Below the pieces are notes generated by a model. That model worked only from the letters and a program-made list of their open reading frames with translations. It made no database searches and was not told where the DNA came from. Below, piece after piece: positions 8,470-16,216 of a stretch of 32,001 nt of DNA. Position numbers and translations under genes: made by a program. The stretch's first letter is position 1, and each line of letters opens with the position of its first letter. Location of the stretch: positions 1 to 32,001 of the forward strand of contig JAADIR010000090.1 of assembly GCA_013151245.1 (NCBI GenBank), given 5' to 3'. The stretch is from Chlorobiota bacterium. GTDB lineage: Bacteria > Bacteroidota > Ignavibacteria > Ignavibacteriales > Melioribacteraceae.

Positions 8470-9522
8470 TTATTTTTTATTTATTTTATCCAAAATCAGT
8501 TTCTTAAATTTTTCTTCGTTTTGAATTACCAATTCAATCTTCAAATAGTAAATGTCAATATCGTCAAGCTCTTTTGAGAACTGCGATAATTTAACGGCGT
8601 CTTTTTGCGTCGTCAAAACCGAATAAGCGTTCGTTTCATAAAACTTCTTACGGATCAATTGAATTTCTTTATTTGTATAATTTTTATGATCGCCGAAAAT
8701 CAGTTTATTCGTAAAATCAATTCCATTGTTTTCAAGCGAATGCAGGAACGAAAAAGGTCGCGCAATTCCGCAGACGATCAAACTTTTCTGTCCGGAAAAC
8801 TCTTCCAGAGAAAAAGAGGTTTGTGATTTTACGTCGAAAATCCCTGCATTTTTATAGCGCGCGCAGAATACGGATTTACCGTCGAAATATTTCTTTAATT
8901 TTGACGGTATCTCTTTCTTGTCGGAGAACTTTCTGTTAACGACAATAATGTCGCTTCTGTCCAAAGAAGAAAAAGGCTCTCTCATTTCGCCGCTCGGTAA
9001 AAAGTTTTGCTCGAGTTTTCCGGTCTTCATCAAAAAACGTTGGTCGATTGTAACAATATCAACGTCGCGATGAATCCATCTGTGCTGAAAAGCGTCGTCC
9101 AAAACGAGAACGTCGATATCGGCGCGGCGCAAAAGTTTTTCCGCGCCTTCAACTCGTTTTTCAGACACAGCCGCCGGGGCTTTTAATTCCGAAGCGGTAA
9201 GCACAATTTCGTCGCCCGCGCTCTCAACGTCGGAAATAATTTTTTTACCGTCGCTCACAAATAGAAATCCTTTTGTTTCCCTCCGATAACCGCGGCTTAG
9301 AACGCCAATTTTAAATCCGGCGTCCTTCAGAAGTTGTGAAACATAAATCGTAGCCGGAGTTTTTCCAGAGCCGCCGACTGAAATATTTCCGATCGAAACG
9401 ACTTTTGCGTTTATCCTTTTTTCTTTAAACCAATTCTTATCAAAGAACGAATTACGGGTTCTGATTATCAAACCGTACAAATAAGAAAACGGCAGCAGAG
9501 CTATTCTTAAAGCGTTAAGCAT
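8470..9522 (-). CDS. lpxK: Tetraacyldisaccharide 4'-kinase (lipid A)
   Basis: Phosphorylates the 4' position of the tetraacyl disaccharide to form lipid IVA, on the cytoplasmic face of the inner membrane. The 350 residues begin with a hydrophobic, membrane-associating segment (1-20). The P-loop GNISVGGSGKTP (45-56) follows, then 'GVLSRGYRRETKGF' and the DDAFQHRWIHRD motif with the conserved Asp-Asp and His. The gene overlaps the preceding DUF374 gene by 8 bp and lies directly downstream of the lpxB/DUF374 pair, so three successive lipid A steps are encoded together. The start is an ATG. Confidence 0.96.
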   Translation of the reverse strand: MLNALRIALLPFSYLYGLIIRTRNSFFDKNWFKEKRINAKVVSIGNISVGGSGKTPATIYVSQLLKDAGFKIGVLSRGYRRETKGFLFVSDGKKIISDVESAGDEIVLTASELKAPAAVSEKRVEGAEKLLRRADIDVLVLDDAFQHRWIHRDVDIVTIDQRFLMKTGKLEQNFLPSGEMREPFSSLDRSDIIVVNRKFSDKKEIPSKLKKYFDGKSVFCARYKNAGIFDVKSQTSFSLEEFSGQKSLIVCGIARPFSFLHSLENNGIDFTNKLIFGDHKNYTNKEIQLIRKKFYETNAYSVLTTQKDAVKLSQFSKELDDIDIYYLKIELVIQNEEKFKKLILDKINKK

Positions 9523-10168
9523 TTGCTTCGGCTTCTTTGTTTAACTCTTCTAATTTCACGCCGTATTCTTTAATCAATTTATCAGTTTCCTCGAAATTTA
9601 ATTCGGCGTCGATAAAGTAAGCGGGAGAATATTTAACGACTGCCTCGCTGAACGGTTTCGGCAATTCAAAACTATCCCAGCTTTTAAATTGAATTTTCTT
9701 TTTATAACCGACTCCGAGCAGAAACAAAGGTCGTTTTGTTTTTTTCGCCAAAACAACGGCGCCCGGTTTCATAACTTTTGCCGGTCCGGTCGGACCGTCC
9801 GGCGTAATCGCTATCGAATTATTTTTGTTAACCAATTCAATCATATTTTCCAAAGATTCTTTCCCTCCGCGACGGCTTGAACCGCGGACAACGTTGTATT
9901 TCCATCTTTTCAATATTCCCGTTAATATTTCTCCGTCTTTACTTTGGCTCGCTAAAGCGGAGAAGTTTTTTCCTTTGTTCGAATACCAGCCGGCAGCCAT
10001 CTTTCCGTGCCAAAACGCGACGACAACGTTTTCTCCGGCGTCAATAAATTTTAAAAATTCTTCTTTATTTTCATATCTAATTTTCACAGTCTTAAAAAGA
10101 ACGTCAATTGCAAAAGGAAGAAGCGTTCTGCCTGCAAAATCTAAAAGCGTTTTTTTAACCTTTTTCAT
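9515..10168 (-). CDS. DUF374-family lipid A acyltransferase, LpxJ-like
   Basis: A 217-residue protein of the DUF374 family, within the lysophospholipid acyltransferase superfamily. Visible features are an N-terminal hydrophobic stretch (about 8-25), VVVAFWHGKMAAGW with His54, 'SQSKDGEI', RGSSRRGG and 'ITPDGPTGP', which are family hallmarks. DUF374 includes LpxJ of Helicobacter pylori, shown to be a non-canonical secondary lipid A acyltransferase. Here the gene lies between lpxB and lpxK, overlapping both (14 bp of lpxB, 8 bp of lpxK), which strongly favours the same pathway. No classical HxxxxD-type LpxL/LpxM gene is in the window, so this may supply the secondary acyl chain. The acyl position and chain length cannot be read from the sequence. 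Confidence 0.85.
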   Translation of the reverse strand: MKKVKKTLLDFAGRTLLPFAIDVLFKTVKIRYENKEEFLKFIDAGENVVVAFWHGKMAAGWYSNKGKNFSALASQSKDGEILTGILKRWKYNVVRGSSRRGGKESLENMIELVNKNNSIAITPDGPTGPAKVMKPGAVVLAKKTKRPLFLLGVGYKKKIQFKSWDSFELPKPFSEAVVKYSPAYFIDAELNFEETDKLIKEYGVKLEELNKEAEANA

Positions 10169-11291
10169 AACGCAAATGTTTCAATATAATTTCAGCGGCA
10201 TTATTAGACGCCGAACGGCTGCCGAATATTCCTTTTACATTGGCAAGTTTTTTTTTAATTTCTTCATATTTGCTTTGATTGCTCAAAATGTCCTCGGCGG
10301 TTTTGAAAATTTTATTTTCATTTACTTCGCTTTGAATAAGTTCGGGCGCGACGGTTTCATTTGAAATAATATTTATCATTGCAATGTTGTCAATCTTAAC
10401 GAGCGCTCTTCCGATTAAATAAGTCAAATAATTTGTTGAATAAACGACGAGCATCGGCAATTCGGAAAGTCCCGCTTCAAGCGTTGACGTTCCCGACTTA
10501 ATAATTCCGAATTTAGAATGTTTCATAAAATCGTAATGGTTTTCTTCAACTACTTTAGCGCCGCTGTTTTTCAACTCGTCCGAATCGATGTGAGGCTGAG
10601 TGAGAACGACTATCTGCATATTAAATTTATCGGCAATTCTCTTTGCGGAACTTAACATCGTTGAAAAGAGTCTTTCGATTTCTTGTTTCCGCGAACCGGG
10701 CATAAGAAGAAGTATCTCTTTCTCGTTATTCAAATTGAATTTCTCAAAAAGCGCTTCTTTTGAAATGAAGTTATAGTTTTCCATTCTTTCAATCAGCGGA
10801 TGACCGACAAACTCCGCTTTCATCCCATAACTTTCGTAGAAATCCTTTTCGAAAGGGAAGACGACGAGCATTTCATCTACGATTCTAATTATTTTTTTTA
10901 TTCTGTTTTTTCCCCAAGCCCATATCTGCGGAGAAATGTAATAGATAATATTTATTCCGAGTCTTTTCAGTTTCTTCCCGAAATTAAGATTGAATCCCGG
11001 ATAGTCGATCAAAACTACGTTCCGAATATTTTGTTCTTTTATTGTTTCTAAAAGTTTTTTCTGCACTTGCTTGATAAACGGAAGATGCTTCAAAATTTCA
11101 ACCAGACCGAGAAACGCCATATCCTTTATGTGGAACTGCGCGTTCTGTCCCGCGGCAATCATTCCGTCTCCGCCGACGCCGAAGATTTCCAAATCCGGCG
11201 ACTTCGCTTTTAACGCGGAGATCAAAGCCGCGCCGTGCATATCGCCCGAAGCTTCGCCGGCAAGAATCATTATTTTGGAAGGGGAATTCAT
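10155..11291 (-). CDS. lpxB: Lipid-A-disaccharide synthase
   Basis: Peripheral membrane GT19 glycosyltransferase that condenses UDP-2,3-diacylglucosamine with lipid X to give the lipid A disaccharide. The 378 residues include GEASGDMHG (12-20), 'GVGGDGMIAAG', 'YYISPQIWAWG', 'FVGHPLIERM', 'LMPGSRKQEI' and 'SGTSTLEAGL', all LpxB landmarks. The ATG at 11291 overlaps the upstream TGA by one base (TGATG). A TTG one codon earlier is less likely. The 3' end overlaps the DUF374 gene by 14 bp, a sign of tight coupling. Confidence 0.96.
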   Translation of the reverse strand: MNSPSKIMILAGEASGDMHGAALISALKAKSPDLEIFGVGGDGMIAAGQNAQFHIKDMAFLGLVEILKHLPFIKQVQKKLLETIKEQNIRNVVLIDYPGFNLNFGKKLKRLGINIIYYISPQIWAWGKNRIKKIIRIVDEMLVVFPFEKDFYESYGMKAEFVGHPLIERMENYNFISKEALFEKFNLNNEKEILLLMPGSRKQEIERLFSTMLSSAKRIADKFNMQIVVLTQPHIDSDELKNSGAKVVEENHYDFMKHSKFGIIKSGTSTLEAGLSELPMLVVYSTNYLTYLIGRALVKIDNIAMINIISNETVAPELIQSEVNENKIFKTAEDILSNQSKYEEIKKKLANVKGIFGSRSASNNAAEIILKHLRYEKG

Positions 11292-11875
11292 CAAACGCCA
11301 AAGTAAAATAAAATTATCAAAATAATTACTACCGAACCGATTGCCTGAAACGTTCTCCGTTCGGAGCGCAAGCCCGCTTTCAGATTTAGCGGCGGCTGCT
11401 TTATGTCGTCTCTTTTGAACGCTGTCAATCGCGGAATCAGTTTCGGCACGTTTCTTTTATATTCTTCGTATTGTTCTTTGAAAGTTTTCTTAAGATATTC
11501 CTCTTCTTCGGAAATAATAAAATAATATTGAACGTAAAAGAAAATAAATGCGACAATCTGCAAATAGGGGAATAGCGCCATCGACATAACGCCCACGCCC
11601 AAGTAAATCAATATGTTGCCGAGGTAAAGAGGATTGCGGACGTAAGCAAATGCGCCGCTGACAACGAGATAAGTTCCGCCCACTTCCCCCGTCGTGCGCG
11701 TTTCGCTGCCGGCGTAAGCGACGCCCCAAAGGCGGAAACTTTCGCCTATCAAAATCATTGCGAAGCCGATCATCATGCTTTCAATCGTCGCCCGCTGAAA
11801 AAATATCATTACAAGCAAAAAAGGTATCGGAGTGTAACTTCTGTATTTAAATATTTTAGAGGCTAAATTATTCAT
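11291..11875 (-). CDS. Isoprenylcysteine carboxyl methyltransferase-like membrane protein
   Basis: A 194-residue integral membrane protein with about four or five hydrophobic segments, including a C-terminal one near 170-192. The core VRNPLYLGNILIYLGVG and the downstream 'EEEYLKKTFKEQYEEYKR' with 'VPKLIPR' match the ICMT / phospholipid methyltransferase superfamily, where this region binds S-adenosylmethionine. The bacterial substrate is unknown, and a lipid or another membrane-associated acceptor is plausible. It lies between a HAD phosphatase (2 bp gap) and lpxB (1 bp overlap), so a role linked to envelope lipids is inferred from position only. The extra C-terminal helix after the family core is a small oddity. 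Confidence 0.8.
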   Translation of the reverse strand: MNNLASKIFKYRSYTPIPFLLVMIFFQRATIESMMIGFAMILIGESFRLWGVAYAGSETRTTGEVGGTYLVVSGAFAYVRNPLYLGNILIYLGVGVMSMALFPYLQIVAFIFFYVQYYFIISEEEEYLKKTFKEQYEEYKRNVPKLIPRLTAFKRDDIKQPPLNLKAGLRSERRTFQAIGSVVIILIILFYFGV

Positions 11876-11877
11876 CG

Positions 11878-12609
11878 TTATCCTTGTGAGTAAACTTCGT
11901 TTCTTTTTAATTGCGCTTGACGTCTTTTCTTAACAAGCGTTTTGTTTTTAAGAACTTCAATCCTTTTTTGAACGTCGCGGAACGTCGTGAACGGAAAGTA
12001 AGTGATTCTGTTCTTTTCGCAATATTTGAGCAGCGAACGTTTGGCAAAAATAAAATCGCAGAACTGCGCCGGGCAAACGTCGGAATATCCGTCGCCGATG
12101 TAAATTGAAATTTCCTCGTCGCCGCTGTGATTGATTACGTGATTCCGTTTACAGTTTGCGCAAATTTTACATTCTTCGTCTTCGTAGGGAAAAGAAAGAA
12201 TCATTTCGTTATTTTTTCCGAACTCAAGTTTGTTCGAATATGTTTTAATGTAATCGAACTTTTCTCGTTTCAATATTTTGTCGATATAATAATCAAGTCC
12301 GTCGCTTAAAATGACGGTTTCAAAATTATTCGCTTCGGTAAATTTGATAAATTCCGCAAAGTCCGGATCGATATGCATTTCGTCGAGGAAGGAATCAAAT
12401 TCGTTCAAGTTCAAATTATCAACCGTTTCCGCAAGACGAATCCAAGTTTCTTTCGAATTGATTTCGCCGTTAAGCCAAAGTTTGATTATTCCGTAAGCTT
12501 CCTCCGCGTCGCCGAATTTAAGAAAGAACTGTTCCCCGACGTCTTGCTGCGTAATAGTTCCGTCAAAATCTATGAATATTTTAAAATTTTTATTTTTGGT
12601 ATTAATCAT
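11878..12609 (-). CDS. HAD-superfamily phosphatase, MtnX/SerB-like
   Basis: A 243-residue cytoplasmic HAD hydrolase. Motif I is FIDFDGT with nucleophile Asp14 and Asp16. Motif II lies in 'VILSDGLDYYI', and motif IV is IGDGYSD. It resembles the MtnX (2-hydroxy-3-keto-5-methylthiopentenyl-1-phosphate phosphatase)/phosphoserine-phosphatase-like subgroup. Three cysteines in ECKICANCKRNHV (near 146-155), inside the cap insert, could bind a metal or be structural, and such a Cys cluster is seen in MtnX-like proteins. No other methionine-salvage gene is nearby, so the substrate is open. It sits 6 bp after smc and 2 bp before the methyltransferase-like gene, which fits co-transcription. Confidence 0.8.
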   Translation of the reverse strand: MINTKNKNFKIFIDFDGTITQQDVGEQFFLKFGDAEEAYGIIKLWLNGEINSKETWIRLAETVDNLNLNEFDSFLDEMHIDPDFAEFIKFTEANNFETVILSDGLDYYIDKILKREKFDYIKTYSNKLEFGKNNEMILSFPYEDEECKICANCKRNHVINHSGDEEISIYIGDGYSDVCPAQFCDFIFAKRSLLKYCEKNRITYFPFTTFRDVQKRIEVLKNKTLVKKRRQAQLKRNEVYSQG

Positions 12610-12615
12610 ATAATG

Positions 12616-15600
12616 TTAAACCGGAAGCTGCTCGTTAAACTGCACGGCGGCAAGTTTTGAAATGCCTTCTTGCTGCATTGTTACGCCGTACATGTTTTCC
12701 GCCGCGTCCATAGTTTTTTTATTATGCGTAATCATAATGAACTGTGTATTAACGCTGAAGTCCTTAATTAAATTAGTAAATCGTCCCACGTTTGCGTCGT
12801 CAAGCGGCGCGTCAACTTCGTCGAGAATGCAGAAGGGACTCGGCTTGACGAGATAGATTGCAAAAAGAAGAGCGGTTGCCGTCAGCGTTTTTTCGCCTTG
12901 CGAAATCAAATCAATTGAAGCGGGACGCTTTCCTTTCGGCTTTGCAATAATTTCAATTTTTGCTTCAAGCGGGTCGGCGCCTTCTTCTAAGAATAGATCC
13001 GCTTCGTCGCCTTCATTGAAAAGTTTTCTAAATGTTTTAATAAAGTTAATTCTTATTTGTTCAAACGTATCTAAAAAGAGTTTCTGCGCCGTCTCATTAA
13101 TATCTTCTATTGTGCTTATTAAATCTTTTTGCGATTCTATCAGATCGTTTCGCTGCAGATGAAGAAAATCAAGCCGCTCTTTTTCTTCTTCGTATTCCGA
13201 ATAGGCGAGAAGGTTAACGGGACCCAAATTTTTTACTTTTTGTTTCAGGTCGTGAACCTCGGCGCTTTCAGATCGAAAATCGTAAGTTTCCAAATCGTCA
13301 AATTCTTTTTCTTGAAGTTCAATCGTATATTCTTCCCGAATATGTTCCACAAGATTTTCAAGCCGGAGAGAGGCTTCGCTGAGGGCGATGTCAACTTTAT
13401 GAATTTCGTCGGAAACCGTTTCGCGTCTGTTGCGGAGCAGATTCAAATCGCTTTCATAACGCGAAGCTTCGGATTTTATTGATTCCAGTTGCAAAGAAAT
13501 TTCTCGTTTCTCGTCGCTCAATCTTTGATGAATTCCGGAAAGCTCTTCCCGCTCAACGTCGAGTTTTGCAAATATTTCCTTCAATTCTCCGATTTTCTCT
13601 TCCGTTGAAAGCAAATCTTGCTTCCGCGCCGCAATATCGTTTTCAATTTTGATTTTATTTTTTCTTCCGCGTTCAATTTCGTTAGCGAGGTTTTGAATTT
13701 GTCCGCGAAGACGTTCGATTTGGACCTTCAGCAAATTATATTCTCCGAGCGATTTATTGTAATCTTCTTCGAGCGCCTTTGCTTCTTCCTCGGCGGCGGC
13801 AAGACGCGCGGAAGATTCGTCTCTTTTACCGGAAATTATATTTAGTTCGCTTCTCACATTTTCAACTTCGTTTGCCACGCTCGTCGATTCAGCCGCAAGC
13901 GCTTGAATTTCGTACTGAAACTTGTCAATCTCCTCTGAATATTTTTCTTTCTCAAACTCAAGCTGCGCGATTTGCTTTTCGACGTTCCCCAAGTCGTTAA
14001 CGAGGAGTTTCCCTTTTTCGCTCAGCACTTTAAGATCAATTTCGGAAATCAGCCGTTCGGTTTCTTCAATTTCTTTTGTCAAATTAAAAACGTTTTGTTC
14101 AAGCTGCGGAAGTTCATTCTTCAGCTGTTCAAGTAGTTTCTTTCGCCCGAAAATAGTTTCTTCGGAATTTGTATGAGAAGATACCGCCTCAATCGTTCCA
14201 TCGGGTTGAATCAAATCTCCGTGCAGAGTTACAATTGTGAACTCGGGGAAAGAATTTCTGAACGCAAGCGCGGTTTCGATATTTTCAACGACGATTGTGC
14301 GGCTCAAAATCTTGTCAAAATAAGATTTCCATTTTCCCTCGGTGGCAACCAGCGTATTAGCCCACGCAATAAATCCGTTTTCCTTTTCAATTTTTTTCGA
14401 ACTTCTTTTAAGCGCAAAATTATTGAGTTTCGATATGACGCCTTTTTTCTTTCCATTTTCTTCGAGAAGGAAAAAAGCGGCTTTTCCCAAATCGTTTTTG
14501 GAAAGATAGTCGAGGGCGCTCAGCAAATCGTCGTAGCTTTCGATAAGAAGATTATTCAGCACGTTTTTCAACGCGGCTTCAAGAGCGTATCTGTATTGGT
14601 CTTCCGTGGTTCCCACGTCTGCTATTATTGTTTTTTCTTTCTCCGTCCAGCCGTCGCTTTCAAGAAGATGCTTTGAGCCGCCGGAAACGCCTTCGAGATT
14701 GTTTATCAGCGTTTGAATAAAATCTATTTTATCCTTCAGCCCCTGAATAGCGCTTTTCTCTTCAATCTCTTTCGAATGAAGTTCGTTTAATTTATTAGTC
14801 AGATCGTCTTTCTCTTTCTGTCTTTTTGCGTAAAGAGATTCCGACTCTTCAATCTTTAAAATAATTTCTTCTTTTTCGTTTTCAAGTTCTTCAAGGAAGC
14901 CGACGGTTTTTGCCGTATCGTTTGTGAGATTTTGAATTTTCTTATTTAATAGTTCAATCCGTTCGTTATTTCGTCCGGCTCGTTCGAGCATCGAATCAAG
15001 TTTCGTTTCTTTTTCGTTGAAATCCTTTTGAATAGAAATCGATTCGTCGCTTAAATCCTTAAGCGCTTGTCTGTTTGCTTCAACAATACTTTTTGTAGAA
15101 GAGACGACTTCGTTTTTGTCTTCGAGTTCTTCTTCTTTCACTTCAAGCTGAATTGTTAATTCTTCTTTCTTTGTCAGCGAGCGTTGAACGACGGCTTCGG
15201 TATCGTCGGCTTGCCGCATAAACTCTTCAACTTCTTTTCTGAAGCGAATAAGATTTGCTTCGGATGATTTCAATCTCTCTTTGTTAATCGAAATGGAATT
15301 GCTCAATTGATGCATCTTTTCGCTGTGGCGACCTATTTCGGAGCGCTTTTGCTGGAGTTCTTTTTCAATCTCGGTCGTTTTCGTACGATAAGCAATCAGC
15401 TCCCGTTCGGTGGAGCGAATATTTTCATCAATCGAATCTTTCTCGATTTTCAATTCTTCTTTTTTGCTCCGGTTCTCTTTTATTTTCCGAGAGGAAACGG
15501 TGAATTCTCTTTCGGCGAGACCGAGTTCTTTTTCCCTCAAAACGGTTTGAAGCCGGTTGTATTTATCAACGCGCTTTGCCTGGCGTTCGAGCGAACGAAC

Positions 15601-16203
15601 CGAGCGCTCCACTTCGGAAACTATGTCGTTCACGCGGGTTAAATCGGATTTCACGTCGTCAAGTTTTTTCAGAGTAAGTCTTCTGCGGAGCTTATATTTA
15701 TTAACTCCCGCCGCTTCCTCAAACATCTTCCGCAGTTCGTCCGCTTTGTTGTTGATGATTGTGCTTATCATCTTCAACTCAATTACCGAATAAGCGTTTG
15801 CGCCCATTCCGGTGTCCATAAAAAGATTCGTAATATCTTTCAACCGGCAGATGTTTTTATTCAGTAAATATTCGCTTTCGCCGGAGCGGAAAATTCTGCG
15901 GGTTATCGTTACTTCGGTATATTCTGAAGGGAGAGTATTGTCGTCGTTGACAATCGTCAGCGTAACTTCCGCCATTCCCATCGGTTTTTTATCGTTTGTT
16001 CCGTTGAAAATAACGTCTTCCATTTTGTCGCTTCGCAGCATGGAAGTTTTCTGTTCGCCCAAGCACCAGCGGATTGCATCGACTATGTTGGTTTTTCCGC
16101 ATCCGTTTGGACCTACAATTCCCGTAATTCCTTTTGTGAAATTTATCTGAGTCTTGTTAGGGAACGTCTTAAATCCGAATATTTCTAATTTCGAGAGATA
16201 CAA
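12616..16203 (-). CDS. smc: Chromosome segregation/condensation ATPase SMC
   Basis: Long-armed ABC-type ATPase that compacts and segregates the chromosome with ScpA/ScpB. The 1195 residues show the N-terminal Walker A GPNGCGKT (31-38), a coiled coil (about 170-500), a hinge (about 500-670, around '[14 protein letters not shown]'), a second coiled coil, and the C-terminal head. The head has the signature [10 protein letters not shown] (1100-1109) and Walker [14 protein letters not shown] (1124-1136). The signature reads SQGE rather than the common SGGE. The start is TTG at 16203: it yields the canonical N-terminus '[12 protein letters not shown]', no in-frame ATG is near, and AAGG lies 7 nt upstream. 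The gene follows the GH2-like gene by 13 bp. Confidence 0.97.
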   Translation of the reverse strand: MYLSKLEIFGFKTFPNKTQINFTKGITGIVGPNGCGKTNIVDAIRWCLGEQKTSMLRSDKMEDVIFNGTNDKKPMGMAEVTLTIVNDDNTLPSEYTEVTITRRIFRSGESEYLLNKNICRLKDITNLFMDTGMGANAYSVIELKMISTIINNKADELRKMFEEAAGVNKYKLRRRLTLKKLDDVKSDLTRVNDIVSEVERSVRSLERQAKRVDKYNRLQTVLREKELGLAEREFTVSSRKIKENRSKKEELKIEKDSIDENIRSTERELIAYRTKTTEIEKELQQKRSEIGRHSEKMHQLSNSISINKERLKSSEANLIRFRKEVEEFMRQADDTEAVVQRSLTKKEELTIQLEVKEEELEDKNEVVSSTKSIVEANRQALKDLSDESISIQKDFNEKETKLDSMLERAGRNNERIELLNKKIQNLTNDTAKTVGFLEELENEKEEIILKIEESESLYAKRQKEKDDLTNKLNELHSKEIEEKSAIQGLKDKIDFIQTLINNLEGVSGGSKHLLESDGWTEKEKTIIADVGTTEDQYRYALEAALKNVLNNLLIESYDDLLSALDYLSKNDLGKAAFFLLEENGKKKGVISKLNNFALKRSSKKIEKENGFIAWANTLVATEGKWKSYFDKILSRTIVVENIETALAFRNSFPEFTIVTLHGDLIQPDGTIEAVSSHTNSEETIFGRKKLLEQLKNELPQLEQNVFNLTKEIEETERLISEIDLKVLSEKGKLLVNDLGNVEKQIAQLEFEKEKYSEEIDKFQYEIQALAAESTSVANEVENVRSELNIISGKRDESSARLAAAEEEAKALEEDYNKSLGEYNLLKVQIERLRGQIQNLANEIERGRKNKIKIENDIAARKQDLLSTEEKIGELKEIFAKLDVEREELSGIHQRLSDEKREISLQLESIKSEASRYESDLNLLRNRRETVSDEIHKVDIALSEASLRLENLVEHIREEYTIELQEKEFDDLETYDFRSESAEVHDLKQKVKNLGPVNLLAYSEYEEEKERLDFLHLQRNDLIESQKDLISTIEDINETAQKLFLDTFEQIRINFIKTFRKLFNEGDEADLFLEEGADPLEAKIEIIAKPKGKRPASIDLISQGEKTLTATALLFAIYLVKPSPFCILDEVDAPLDDANVGRFTNLIKDFSVNTQFIMITHNKKTMDAAENMYGVTMQQEGISKLAAVQFNEQLPV

Positions 16204-16216
16204 TAAATTACCTTAA

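Noticed and set aside
11292-11294. TTG start for lpxB one codon before the ATG
   Set aside because: The ATG at 11291 gives the TGATG coupling with the upstream stop and the usual N-terminus; the extra Met has no support.
14173-14676. 167-codon open frame on the plus strand
   Set aside because: Antisense to the SMC hinge-coding region; no family features and no ribosome site.
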